Shown in pieces: positions 40,898 to 50,699 of a stretch of 64,000 nucleotides of DNA. A model generated the notes under the pieces. It was not told the origin of the DNA and searched no databases. It saw nothing but the letters and a program-made list of their open reading frames with translations. Numbering within the stretch: position 1 is the first letter of the stretch; each line of letters starts with the position of its first letter. This DNA is from JBBQYA01 sp031412335 (GTDB taxonomy: Bacteria; Bacteroidota; Bacteroidia; Sphingobacteriales; Sphingobacteriaceae), in the NCBI GenBank assembly GCA_031412335.1, contig JANOCT010000001.1, forward strand, positions 202,201 to 266,200, read 5' to 3'. The translations under genes were made by a program, and so were the position numbers.

Positions 40898-42247
40898 ATG
40901 TGGTTTGATAATAATAAAAATCTTCCTGATTGTCCGGAACGAGAATTTGTTTCGTATAAAAAATCATTTAATCCAGATAAGAAAACTAAAACTATTTATT
41001 GGATTTTAGGTGGGTTTATTTTGTTCGTTTTGTTTTTGCTTTTGCCCTGGACTCAAAATGTAAGTGCACCAGGTATTGTAACAACAACAAACCCCGAAAA
41101 CAGACCGCAGGAATTGAACACTGTAATTGCAGGTAAAATTGAAAAATGGTACGTTAAAGAAGGAGATATGGTTGAAAAAGGAGATACCATATTGAAAATT
41201 GGTGAAGTAAAAGAGAATTATCTTGATCCTGAATTAGTAACGAGAACAGACGAACAAATAAAAGCAAAAGAAAGCACAAACGATTTTTATAAAAATAAAA
41301 CACAGGCTATTGATCGAAAAATAACTGCCTTGCAAGATGGAAAACAGTTTAATTTACGCTCCTTGGAGAATAAAATTTTACAAACAATTTTAAATGTGCA
41401 GACAGATAGTATGGGTTTGGTTGCCGCAAAACTTGATATTTTGATTGCAGATGAACAATACAAACGTTCGGAAGAATTGTATAAAGAAGGTTTGATTTCA
41501 TTAACAGAGTTTGAAAAAAGAAAACAAACAAGGCAAATTGCAGATGCAAAAAAAACGATGGCTCAGAATAAATTTATGAATTCTAAGCAAGATTTAATTA
41601 ATGCAAAAATTGAGCTTTCTAAAATAGACAGAGAGTACAATGAAAAAATATCTAGTTCCGAAAGTGAAAGATTTTCTACTTTAAGTGATATTGCTACGGG
41701 TACAGGTGAAATTTCTAAAATGAAAAATCTTTATGCAAATTATGTAATTAGAAATGGTTTTTATTTTATTACAGCACCCCAAAATGGTCAAATAACGAAA
41801 ACAATTTCTGCAGGAATTGGAGAAGTTATTAAAGAAGGACAATTAATTGTAAAAATTGTTCCAAGGGAGTTTAAATACGCAGTGGAATTATATATTAAAC
41901 CCGTGGATTTACCCTTGATTTCAAAAGGACAAAAAGTTCGTTTTTTATTTGATGGATGGCCAAGTATTGTATTTAGTGGTTGGCCAAATGTGAGTTATGG
42001 GACATTTGGAGGTGTTGTAGTTGCAATAGATAACTCAATTTCTGATAACGGGAAATTTAGAATATTAGTTGCAGAAGATCCAAATGATAAAAAATGGCCT
42101 ACGGCATTAAAAGTTGGTGGAGGATCAAATGGTATTGCACTTTTGAAAGATGTACCAATTGGGTATGAACTTTGGAGAAAATTAAATGGATTCCCACCTG
42201 ATTTTTATACGACAAATGGGAATAATAAAAAGACTATTTCAAAATAA
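40898..42247 (+). CDS. HlyD-family membrane fusion protein
   Basis: 449 residues. A short cytoplasmic tail, one membrane helix (about 29-47, IYWILGGFILFVLFLLLPW), a lipoyl/biotinyl-like half (IAGKIEKWYVKEGDMVEKGDTILKIGE), a long coiled-coil hairpin (about 115-265), the second lipoyl half (YFITAPQNGQITKTISAGIG) and a beta-barrel end (LPLISKGQKVRFLFDGWPSI). It bridges the ABC exporter and the TolC channel across the periplasm. It follows the ABC gene by seven bases. Confidence 0.92.
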   Translation: MWFDNNKNLPDCPEREFVSYKKSFNPDKKTKTIYWILGGFILFVLFLLLPWTQNVSAPGIVTTTNPENRPQELNTVIAGKIEKWYVKEGDMVEKGDTILKIGEVKENYLDPELVTRTDEQIKAKESTNDFYKNKTQAIDRKITALQDGKQFNLRSLENKILQTILNVQTDSMGLVAAKLDILIADEQYKRSEELYKEGLISLTEFEKRKQTRQIADAKKTMAQNKFMNSKQDLINAKIELSKIDREYNEKISSSESERFSTLSDIATGTGEISKMKNLYANYVIRNGFYFITAPQNGQITKTISAGIGEVIKEGQLIVKIVPREFKYAVELYIKPVDLPLISKGQKVRFLFDGWPSIVFSGWPNVSYGTFGGVVVAIDNSISDNGKFRILVAEDPNDKKWPTALKVGGGSNGIALLKDVPIGYELWRKLNGFPPDFYTTNGNNKKTISK

Positions 42248-42277
42248 ATGATTGTTGAATAAAGCAAAATTAAATTG

Positions 42278-43708
42278 ATGAAATATACTTTATACAATAT
42301 AATGTTTAGCTTAATTTGCTTGACTTTATCAATTAATTATACCAATGCTCAAGAGATTGAAAAGAGAGTTTTAAGTCCTGATGCGTTTTTAGAAATAATA
42401 AGAATTTATCACCCAATAGCCAAGCAAAGTGAATTGGTAAATGATATTGCTAAAGCTAATTTAAGAGTTGCAAGAGGTGGTTGGGACCCTAAAATATATT
42501 CTAATTACGATACAAAAAATTATGAAGGAGAAAACTATTATAATTATTTCGAAAATAAAGTAAGTATTCCAGTTTGGTACGGATTAGAAATAAAAGGAAC
42601 TTATGATTTCATTTCTGGAACTAGAGTAAATCCAGAAAGTAAAATCCCTAACGAAGGTTTAGGAGCTTTAGGAATATCTCTCCCAATTGGTCGGAATTTA
42701 TTTTTAGATAAACAAAGAGCAACATTATTTCAAGCAAAAATTTTTCAAGAATCAAGCAAACAGCAGCAATTAGAAATGCTAAATGATTTGTTTTTGAATG
42801 CTTTACTAGATTATTATAATTGGAGTTTAGCTTATCAGTCTTTGCGTGTTTTAGAAAATGCAGAAATAATTGCTAAAACACGTTATTTGGCAGTTATACG
42901 ATCCTCAATTTTAGGCGAAAGACCAACAATTGATACCATTGAAGCTTTAACACAACTTCAAACTAGACAAATTCAATTAGCAAATGCTAAATTAGATTTT
43001 ATTAATACTTCTTTAGAGTTAACAAATTATTTGTGGACGGAAAATGGAATCCCTCTTCCTACTGATACAAATTTGGTTCCTTCCATTTTAAATTCAGATT
43101 TTTTGAACTTACAAATTGATTTAGGAAAAATGGATGAAATGATTAGTAATCTTGATCAAAAGCAACCTAGTATTGTTAATAATAAATTGAAAACAAAATC
43201 TTTGGAATTAACGAGAAGATTACAAAATGAAGAATTAAAACCTGTTATCAATTTAAATTATAATGCACTAAGACAACAATTTAATTTTAATGAAAATAAT
43301 ATTAATAATTTAAATAATAATTATAAGCTTGGATTTAATTTTTACATGCCACTTACATTTGCAGAAGGAAGAGCAAAAGTGAAAATTGCCAATTTAGAGA
43401 TTAAGAATAACCAATACATTTTTGAACAAAAATTACAGGAATTTACTAATAAAATTAAATCTTCTTTTAATGAATTAGTAATTCTTCAATCTCAAACTAA
43501 ACTTTATTCCGAGTCTGCTACAAGCTATAGACAACTATTTGATGGAGAAACGATACGATTCAGAAATGGAGAAAGTTCCTTATTCTTAGTTAACAATCGG
43601 GAAAATCAATTTCTAGATGCTCAACTAAAATTAGCTCAGTTTCAAAGCAAATATTATCAAACTGAAGCAAAATTAAAGTGGGCCGCCGGAACAATTTCTG
43701 TTGAATAA
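42278..43708 (+). CDS. TolC-family outer-membrane efflux protein
   Basis: 476 residues. A signal peptide ends around NYTNA-QEIEK. Two repeats of the outer-membrane efflux helix-strand pattern follow, with long helices at about 135-215 and 365-470 and beta strands such as YNYFENKVSIPVWYGLEIKG. It should be a trimeric channel completing the ABC-HlyD exporter. The ATG at 42278 is chosen over the TTG before it. It ends 31 bases after the HlyD gene and is followed by a bidirectional terminator. Confidence 0.9.
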   Translation: MKYTLYNIMFSLICLTLSINYTNAQEIEKRVLSPDAFLEIIRIYHPIAKQSELVNDIAKANLRVARGGWDPKIYSNYDTKNYEGENYYNYFENKVSIPVWYGLEIKGTYDFISGTRVNPESKIPNEGLGALGISLPIGRNLFLDKQRATLFQAKIFQESSKQQQLEMLNDLFLNALLDYYNWSLAYQSLRVLENAEIIAKTRYLAVIRSSILGERPTIDTIEALTQLQTRQIQLANAKLDFINTSLELTNYLWTENGIPLPTDTNLVPSILNSDFLNLQIDLGKMDEMISNLDQKQPSIVNNKLKTKSLELTRRLQNEELKPVINLNYNALRQQFNFNENNINNLNNNYKLGFNFYMPLTFAEGRAKVKIANLEIKNNQYIFEQKLQEFTNKIKSSFNELVILQSQTKLYSESATSYRQLFDGETIRFRNGESSLFLVNNRENQFLDAQLKLAQFQSKYYQTEAKLKWAAGTISVE

Positions 43709-43795
43709 TTAATAATCTTTTTATTAATTCCTTTAAAAATGGAAATACTTTCTTTTAATTTTATTTATTTTTTGCAAACTTAAAATATTGAAAAA

Positions 43796-43840
43796 TAAAA
43801 AAGCCCCTAGCTTTCACCAGAGGCTTCCTATTTTTTCTTT
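43796..43840. terminator. bidirectional terminator between tolC-like and lipoprotein genes
   Basis: AAGCCCCT and AGAGGCTT (43801-43828) pair with one mismatch around a loop, flanked by A-runs on the left and T-runs on the right, so it works for both convergent genes. Confidence 0.75.
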
Positions 43841-43844
43841 TTTT

Positions 43845-44792
43845 TTAATAACTTTCCACAACACTTAAAGTATTTCCATTTGCACCTACCCAAGTTACTT
43901 TATATCCATACGCACAGTCCAAATTGATTGGATTACCTTGTTGATCCGTTCCTAATGTAAGTGTAAATAAATCATTATTAATAGAATGAACTAAAGTTCC
44001 ACTATTTGGTCTCCAAAGTCCACAATATGTATTAGATAATAAGGACTTAGTGTAATAAGTTGTAAATGGTGTTCCAAATCGATTGGTTCCCCATGAATCT
44101 ACATTTGCGATGCCTCCTAACGTAGAATCTCCATTTGCTTTAAATGTAATTCGTTGATCACTTGGACGATAGCTCCATTCAGTCACTCTTGCTACATTCC
44201 AGTTTGCAGCACTACCACCATTGAATGTTGCCTGCAAATTCAAAGACCGTTCTTGATACTTAATCGTAGCTGCTCCCGATAAAAAACTTAACCAATTACT
44301 TCCATTTACATTTTTCACGGTTTTAGTTCCGTTCAACGTAACTGATTGATTGTCTTTTAGTCTTACTACTTTAAAATTGATAAATGTGTATGTCAAAACT
44401 GCATTTGGATTACTCCAAGATGTTCCACTAGTCAGTTGAACTTTTACTTTTCCTGCCCTGGTCCTAGATGGACTTAAACATGGGGTTACTCCATCAAAAA
44501 TAAATAGTAAAGTTTTTTGTGCAATTTGGGATTTATCAATCGTGATTCCGCATAAATCAGAAGTAATTCCAGCACTTTTTCCAACTCTTCCAAATTCCGT
44601 TTCATCTTGTACAATTACATTCAAATCATTTTGAATTTGATCTGATTCTGCATTATATAAGCTTGCATCATCATTAAATTGTTCAACATTGCTATCTAAT
44701 TTTGCATCGTCATTTTCATCTTTTTTACATCCTGCAAGAGCCGCAATAAGTAGGAGCATTAAACCTGATTTTTTTAACATTTGTTTGTTCAT
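43845..44792 (-). CDS. lipoprotein of unknown function
   Basis: 315 residues. A lipoprotein signal ends in the lipobox ALAGC followed by KKDEN. The mature part is beta-rich: LCGITID, FDGVTPCLSPSRTRAGKVKV, VTLNGTKTVKNVNGS, YQERSLNLQATFNGG and a C-terminal LDCAYGYKVTWVGANG. The RTRAGKxxV and the CAYGYKVTW blocks recur in Bacteroidota secreted lipoproteins without assigned function. Its Cys residues may pair in the periplasm or outside. It is monocistronic, convergent with the export operon. Confidence 0.82.
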   Translation of the reverse strand: MNKQMLKKSGLMLLLIAALAGCKKDENDDAKLDSNVEQFNDDASLYNAESDQIQNDLNVIVQDETEFGRVGKSAGITSDLCGITIDKSQIAQKTLLFIFDGVTPCLSPSRTRAGKVKVQLTSGTSWSNPNAVLTYTFINFKVVRLKDNQSVTLNGTKTVKNVNGSNWLSFLSGAATIKYQERSLNLQATFNGGSAANWNVARVTEWSYRPSDQRITFKANGDSTLGGIANVDSWGTNRFGTPFTTYYTKSLLSNTYCGLWRPNSGTLVHSINNDLFTLTLGTDQQGNPINLDCAYGYKVTWVGANGNTLSVVESY

Positions 44793-44841
44793 TTTTTTCT
44801 GATTTAGGGTTTGATAATCGTTAAGTTAAATTTCATGCCAT

Positions 44842-44874
44842 AAAAAAAGGATATACCGCCTAAACGGTATATCC
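44842..44874 (-). terminator. rho-independent terminator of htpG
   Basis: GGATATACCG and CGGTATATCC (44849-44858, 44865-44874) form a perfect 10-bp stem with a six-base loop. On the minus strand it runs into seven T. It lies 24 bases past the htpG stop. Confidence 0.85.
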
Positions 44875-44897
44875 TGTAATTAAAGTATATGTATAAT

Positions 44898-46769
44898 TTA
44901 TTTTCCTATCAAAGCAATACTTCTCTTAACAAAATCAGTCAATTCTTTTCCTTTCAACATATTTTGTGATAATAAAGCCAAATCTGTTGTTTGTTTTACT
45001 AATTCATTTTGCTTTTCAGCATCTGTTTCTTGTAAAATCTGCGATATTAATGGATGATTGCTATTGATTACCATATTGTAACTATCTGGCAAATTTCCAA
45101 AAATATTCATTCCTCCGCCACCCATCATTTGCTGTTCTTTCATTCTTCGCATAAATTCTGATTGGGTAATAATAGCTGGCTGATCTTTTTCACTTAAACT
45201 CTCAAATGTAATCTGAAATTTACCTGCCGGTAATGCTGCTTCTAATACCGGTTTTAATTTCTTTTCGTCATCTTTTGTTAATTTTGATGGAAGACTTTCT
45301 TCCTTATTAATCAACTTATCAATGGTATCACTATCAACCCTTGCAAAACTAATTTTTTCATATTTCTGCTCAAGTTTTGTTGTAATATGGCTTGCTAATG
45401 GCCCACCTAAATTTAAAACGCTATAACCTCTATCTGTTGCTGTTGATACAAATGAATGTTGCTCATCAGCATCTGAAGTATATAAAATAATTGTTTTTTC
45501 GTCTTTATCGGTTTGGCTAGGTTTTACTTTTTCTAAGTATTCATCAAATGTAAAAAACGAATTTGTATCATCTTGATACAAAGCAAATTTAGCTCCTTTC
45601 TCCATGAATTTTTCATCAGAAAGCATTCCATATTGTATGAATAATTGAATATCATTCCATTTTTTTTCAAAATCAGCACGATCATTCTTAAACATTTCTT
45701 CCAGCTTGTCGGCTACTTTTTTAGTAATATGGCTTGCAATTTTCTTTACATTTCCATCACTTTGTAAATACGATCTAGATACATTTAATGGAATATCTGG
45801 TGAATCAATTACCCCGTGTAATAAGGTTAAAAAGTCGGGTACAATTTCTTCAACCGAATCGGTAATATAAACTTGATTACTATATAATTGAATTTTATTT
45901 TTTTGAACTTCAAAATTGTTTTTCAATTTCGGGAAGTACAAAATTCCGGTTAAATTAAATGGATAATCAACATGCAAATGAATATGAAATAATGGCTCCT
46001 CTGCAAACGGATATAATTCACGATAAAATGCTGCATAATCTTCAGCTTTTAATTCAGATGGAGTTTTAGTCCAAGCTGGTTTGGTATTATTTATAATGTT
46101 ATCCGAAATTACCTTAACATCCTTGTCTTCAGCATCTTTCTCAGTAGTTTCGTTTGTACCAAATTTAATATCGACAGGTAAAAATTTACAGTATTTATTC
46201 AGAATAGTTGACAAACGACTTTCTTCTAAAAACTCCATGCTATCTTCAGCAATGTGTAAGATAATATCCGTTCCTCGTTCTGTCTTTTCTATTTCTTCTA
46301 TCGTGAAATTTGGACTTCCATCACATTCCCATTTTACAGCGGGTGCGTCTTTAAACGATTTTGTTTGAATTTCTACATTAGACGAAACCATGAATGATGA
46401 ATAAAAACCTAATCCAAAATGACCGATGATCGCGTTTTTCTCTCCTTTATCTTTGTATTTTTCAACAAATTCTTCAGCTCCAGAAAAAGCAATTTGATTG
46501 ATGTATTTTTCAATCTCATCTTTCGTCATTCCAATTCCATTATCACGAATGGTTATGGTTTTTGCTTCTTTATTAAGAATTACTTCTACTTTAAGATCAC
46601 CTAAATCTCCTTTAAATTCACCTATTGAGCTTAATGTCTTTAATTTTTGAGTAGCATCTACAGCGTTAGATACTAATTCTCTCAAAAAAATCTCATGATC
46701 TGAGTATAAAAACTTCTTGATTATCGGAAAAATATTTTCCGTTTGAACGTTAATGGTTCCTGATTGCAT
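44898..46769 (-). CDS. htpG: Molecular chaperone HtpG (Hsp90)
   Basis: 623 residues, full length. The N-terminal GHKL ATP domain shows ELVSNAVDATQKLKTL (Asn of the Bergerat fold), IRDNGIGMTKDE, IGHFGLGFYSSFMV and ERGTDIILHI; the middle domain has ILYFPK and GVIDSPDIPLNVSRSYLQ; the C-terminal dimerisation domain follows. It assists folding of client proteins with ATP. The ATG at 46769 gives the usual MQSGTINVQTENIFPI. Confidence 0.97.
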   Translation of the reverse strand: MQSGTINVQTENIFPIIKKFLYSDHEIFLRELVSNAVDATQKLKTLSSIGEFKGDLGDLKVEVILNKEAKTITIRDNGIGMTKDEIEKYINQIAFSGAEEFVEKYKDKGEKNAIIGHFGLGFYSSFMVSSNVEIQTKSFKDAPAVKWECDGSPNFTIEEIEKTERGTDIILHIAEDSMEFLEESRLSTILNKYCKFLPVDIKFGTNETTEKDAEDKDVKVISDNIINNTKPAWTKTPSELKAEDYAAFYRELYPFAEEPLFHIHLHVDYPFNLTGILYFPKLKNNFEVQKNKIQLYSNQVYITDSVEEIVPDFLTLLHGVIDSPDIPLNVSRSYLQSDGNVKKIASHITKKVADKLEEMFKNDRADFEKKWNDIQLFIQYGMLSDEKFMEKGAKFALYQDDTNSFFTFDEYLEKVKPSQTDKDEKTIILYTSDADEQHSFVSTATDRGYSVLNLGGPLASHITTKLEQKYEKISFARVDSDTIDKLINKEESLPSKLTKDDEKKLKPVLEAALPAGKFQITFESLSEKDQPAIITQSEFMRRMKEQQMMGGGGMNIFGNLPDSYNMVINSNHPLISQILQETDAEKQNELVKQTTDLALLSQNMLKGKELTDFVKRSIALIGK

Positions 46770-46842
46770 AATTGTACGATTGTTTCATAGCAATTTACAA
46801 ACCTAATGCCATGGGGTTTTTCGTGACAATTTGGCAATAAAA

Positions 46843-49251
46843 CTACTCCCCCATCAATTCAGATAACTCTGGCAATTGAACTGTTTTGGTATAATGCAAA
46901 ATCATTCGACATAAAGTATTTGGGTCAAATGGTTTTAATACAATGTCTGTTGCACCAGCTTGAAATACTTTATTTCTAATTTCACCCGGAATACTTGCTG
47001 TAAGTGCTACAATGGGCAATTTTATATTTCTATTTCGCATTTCACGGGTCGCTTGATAGCCATCCATTATAGGCATGTGCATATCCATTAGAATAATCTG
47101 ATGCCTTTTTATATCCAATTTATCTAAAGCATCTTGACCATTTACAGCAACTTCGGTAATTGCTCCCCAGTTTTCCAGAAACTTTTGTGCCACAAGAATA
47201 TTCATTTCATTATCTTCTACCAATAATATCTCTACACCGTCTAATGGTTTAGTGCTCAAGTGATAAGTTTCCTTTTGCACTTCAATGGTTTCTTCTTTCA
47301 TAACCCCGAAAACTCGAAACGTTTGCTCAAAATAAAATTCAGTACCCACACCTTGTATACTCGTTAATTCCAATTCTGTGCCTTGTTCTTGTAGTATTCG
47401 CTTACATATAGCTAAACCCAAACCTGTACCGCCATAGCTTCTGCTTGTAGATGAATCTGCCTGTACAAATCGTTCAAATATTATTTTTTGCTTATCCTGC
47501 GATATCCCAATTCCTGTATCTGTAATACTAAACTTAAGTTTTAAAAGCTCTGCATCTACATGCAAAACACTTAACTTTAATTTTACCTGACCTTGCTGAG
47601 TAAATTTTATCGCATTATGAACAAGATTAGTTAAAACCTGCCCTATTCGTGTTGGATCGCTGATTACTGTATTTTTTAATTCATCATCTACCTCCAATAA
47701 CAAAGCAAGACCCTTATCATCAGCTTGAGTTTTTAGCACAGCAATCGTATTTTTAGCAAGTTCTTTTAAATTGGTTTCTATTTCTTCGAAATTAATTTTA
47801 CCCGATTCTATTTTATTAAAATCCAAAATATCATTTACAACCGACAATAAATTATTTGCTGAAAAAAGCATTAAACTCAATTGTTCTTTTTGATCTTCTC
47901 TCGGATTATTTCTAATTAAAAGATGCGTCATTCCTACAACGGAATTCAAAGGTGTTCTTATTTCATGAGACATGGTTGATAAAAACTCTGATTTAGCTTT
48001 TGATACTTGTTCTGCATATTTTTTTGCTTGATGCAAGGTATCTGCAAATCGATAGGAAAGTATTAATGATTGAAAGAAAAAGAATATTATATAGCCAGTA
48101 AAAACTGTAATTCGATATTGGCTTACAATTCCGAAATAATTTAAACTTATTATGAAGAATATAAGTGTAATTACCACAAGACCTGTTAATGCAAAAATTG
48201 CACTTCTTCTTTTATTGATTACTGCTTGTAGATAAACATAAAAAGTATAGCCTAAATATATAAACATGGAGGCTAAAAATGGATGAACTAATTGGGTGAA
48301 AATAATTGGTTTGCAAAAAATAGTGATTCCTATTAATAATCCACAAAAACCTAAAATAAGTTTAATAATCGGCAAATGAACGTCTTCAGGATACAAGTAT
48401 CTCGTGTATAAAGTAAACATTACTACACTTAGAAATAAGCTAATATATTCAAGATGGATTGCAATTGCCCAATCTAATTCTGGCATTACTGAGTGCAGTG
48501 AATAAAAACCAGAACCAATAATTCTATAGCTGTAAATAATGCAGAATAAAGAAAAAGCAAGGATAGCCTTATCATGTCGACCGAAGAAAAATAAACCCAT
48601 GAAAAACAAACCGGCCATAAACATACAACCCATGATTAAAAAATCAGATCCTATTTGTTTATCGTGTTTACTGTGTAAGGCTTCACTTTTACCAATAATC
48701 AAATTCTTAGAAATTCCTCCTTTTGAATGATGAAAATTTGATATTTGCAAAAATAAATTCAGTGTATCTTTATTATTCGGAAGTTCGATAGTTTGATTTA
48801 ACCAATGTGGAATTGTTGTTTCTTTCATAATTCCTGGTTGACCATTATTAGCCAACAACCTACCATTTACATATAATTTATAAGAATTATAGGTTTCTGG
48901 CATTTCCAGAGCAAGGCTTTGATTGTTGCCATCAAATAATATGGTAAGCTGGTAAGTTGCATAACCAACAGCACTCAATTCCTTATTTTTATGGATGGTT
49001 TCGTTCCACAACATAGGAAACTTAGTATAGGCACGATTTGTCTTAGCTAGATTTTCTGGATCTCTAAGCTCTTGCCAATAAAATTCCCATTCTCCTTTTA
49101 ATTGTATGTTTTGTTCATAAAAATTAACCTCTCTTAAATCAATTATTCCCTTTTTAGCATTAGGTGATAAATTAGCTTCGGCATTTTGTAATGCCAGAAA
49201 TGGAAGAAGTGATAGGGATATTCTAAAAAACTGGCTAAGAAAATTAGTCAC
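46843..49251 (-). CDS. hybrid sensor histidine kinase/response regulator with 7TM-DISM sensor
   Basis: 802 residues. A signal peptide, a periplasmic jelly-roll DISMED-like domain (about 30-190, ELPNNKDTLNLFLQISNFHH), seven membrane helices (about 200-400), HisKA with the phosphoacceptor in STMSHEIRTPLNSVVGMTHLL, HATPase_c (NLVHNAIKFTQQG, DTGIGISQDKQKIIF, GGTGLGLAICKRIL), and a receiver (LLVEDNEMN, ILMDMHMPIMDGYQA with the phospho-Asp, ALTAS). It senses a periplasmic, probably carbohydrate-like, ligand and relays phosphate; the output protein is not adjacent. The start appears to be GTG. Confidence 0.93.
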   Translation of the reverse strand: MTNFLSQFFRISLSLLPFLALQNAEANLSPNAKKGIIDLREVNFYEQNIQLKGEWEFYWQELRDPENLAKTNRAYTKFPMLWNETIHKNKELSAVGYATYQLTILFDGNNQSLALEMPETYNSYKLYVNGRLLANNGQPGIMKETTIPHWLNQTIELPNNKDTLNLFLQISNFHHSKGGISKNLIIGKSEALHSKHDKQIGSDFLIMGCMFMAGLFFMGLFFFGRHDKAILAFSLFCIIYSYRIIGSGFYSLHSVMPELDWAIAIHLEYISLFLSVVMFTLYTRYLYPEDVHLPIIKLILGFCGLLIGITIFCKPIIFTQLVHPFLASMFIYLGYTFYVYLQAVINKRRSAIFALTGLVVITLIFFIISLNYFGIVSQYRITVFTGYIIFFFFQSLILSYRFADTLHQAKKYAEQVSKAKSEFLSTMSHEIRTPLNSVVGMTHLLIRNNPREDQKEQLSLMLFSANNLLSVVNDILDFNKIESGKINFEEIETNLKELAKNTIAVLKTQADDKGLALLLEVDDELKNTVISDPTRIGQVLTNLVHNAIKFTQQGQVKLKLSVLHVDAELLKLKFSITDTGIGISQDKQKIIFERFVQADSSTSRSYGGTGLGLAICKRILQEQGTELELTSIQGVGTEFYFEQTFRVFGVMKEETIEVQKETYHLSTKPLDGVEILLVEDNEMNILVAQKFLENWGAITEVAVNGQDALDKLDIKRHQIILMDMHMPIMDGYQATREMRNRNIKLPIVALTASIPGEIRNKVFQAGATDIVLKPFDPNTLCRMILHYTKTVQLPELSELMGE

Positions 49252-49343
49252 AATGTATTATAATTGAAGTCGAACGTATTTGTAAAACTTCCATTTATAC
49301 GCCATTCATTTTTTTAAGTTATGACTAAAAAAATCAGTTAAAC

Positions 49344-49370
49344 AAAAAAGGAGTCTCGCGACTCCTTTTT
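49344..49370 (-). terminator. terminator of the M16 peptidase operon
   Basis: AAAAAGGAGTC-TCGC-GACTCCTTTTT is a near-perfect stem with flanking A/T runs, functional in either direction. It lies 19 bases past the stop of the second peptidase gene. Confidence 0.85.
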
Positions 49371-49388
49371 CATTACCTATTTAATGCT

Positions 49389-50696
49389 TTACAACTTCTG
49401 CAACATCAGCTTGCTATCTAATTTAGATTTATCACCTAAATATGACCAACGAATTCCTGTCGCATATTTTTTAAATGCATCATTTACTTGCTTAGCTTTT
49501 ACATTTTTAATTTTATCAACTATAGTAATGCTATTTTGCCAGCTACCATATATTTCATTGCTTCCCAAACTTTGAGTTTGACCTCCGTTGGTTTCCTGTT
49601 GCATGAAATATGAAGTTACAAAACCACTTTTTTCATCCAGTACTTCTTTTTCCGAAAAGCCAACTGTTTTTAATTTTTTAACTTCATCAATCATTACCTG
49701 AACAGAAGCATTTGGATCAGTTGTACTAACTCCCATGCCAGCATACGGCGACTTTCCACCTCGGTACATTGCATATGGTGCGTACGATAAACCTCGTTTC
49801 GTTCGTATTTCATCAAACATGCGGTTTGAGAAAATTGAATAGGCCAATCTCATTGCATACCCTTCTTCCGACATTCCAACCGGTGCATTCATTACTCCGA
49901 AAATATAATTGGTAGCCAGTGGACGCTCTTCGATATTAACTGTTGATTGTGTAATATTTAACAATCCGGAAGAATTAGCAACATATTTACCTTCAGGCAT
50001 ACCTTTTACCATTGCACGAACTTTTTCAATTAAATCCGCTTTATTTACATTCCCAACAACTACAAAAAACACCTGTTTTTTATTAATAACAGATTTTAAA
50101 TAATCGCGGGCTTCTGCTGCAGTAAATTTCTCCATACTCTCTTCCGTTCCTGCAGGTCGTTTAGAGTAATCTAAATTAGCAAAGGCATCCAACATAATCA
50201 TTTGTTGGATGTATGCATCTGGGTTCGATTGGTTTTCTTTAATGGTAGAAATAGATTGTTCCTTAATCTTGCTAAATTCTTCTTCAGTGAATGATGGATT
50301 CATAATCGCATCAGCAAATAAGGGCCAAACTTTATCAAATGTGCTGTTAACACAACTTAAACTCACATTTCCAAAATCAAATGTTGAAGTTCCGGCAATG
50401 CTTGCTCCTACTTTTTCCAGTTCTTCAAAATACTTTTCTTTGCTGTATTGCTGCGTACCTCCAGTTGTTGCAACCTGCAAAGCAAGTGCTTCAATCCCTT
50501 CTTGAGCCTTTTGATAGTTAGAAACTCCACCTCGAATAAACATTCGAGCACTTACTATTTTATTTAATGATGGTTTGAAAATTAATTTAACTCCATCCAC
50601 CATCACTTCTTCTGCAACTTGTTTGCTTGCTTGCGCAAATGCACTTGTATTGGCAATTACCAATAGTAGTACGATTAATTTATAGATCCTTTGCAT
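49389..50696 (-). CDS. M16-family peptidase subunit lacking the zinc motif
   Basis: 435 residues, signal peptide at the N-terminus (LIVLLLVIANTSAFAQ). The fold is M16 (pitrilysin-like): VARMFIRGGVSNYQ is where the family's HxxEH should follow, but the segment reads KAQEGIEALALQVA without it. The C-terminal RTKRGLSYAPYAMYRGG is the substrate-interacting R/Y region of M16B proteins. It is the inactive partner of the next gene's product, from which it is separated by three bases; the two should form a periplasmic heterodimer. Confidence 0.92.
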   Translation of the reverse strand: MQRIYKLIVLLLVIANTSAFAQASKQVAEEVMVDGVKLIFKPSLNKIVSARMFIRGGVSNYQKAQEGIEALALQVATTGGTQQYSKEKYFEELEKVGASIAGTSTFDFGNVSLSCVNSTFDKVWPLFADAIMNPSFTEEEFSKIKEQSISTIKENQSNPDAYIQQMIMLDAFANLDYSKRPAGTEESMEKFTAAEARDYLKSVINKKQVFFVVVGNVNKADLIEKVRAMVKGMPEGKYVANSSGLLNITQSTVNIEERPLATNYIFGVMNAPVGMSEEGYAMRLAYSIFSNRMFDEIRTKRGLSYAPYAMYRGGKSPYAGMGVSTTDPNASVQVMIDEVKKLKTVGFSEKEVLDEKSGFVTSYFMQQETNGGQTQSLGSNEIYGSWQNSITIVDKIKNVKAKQVNDAFKKYATGIRWSYLGDKSKLDSKLMLQKL

Positions 50697-50699
50697 GAC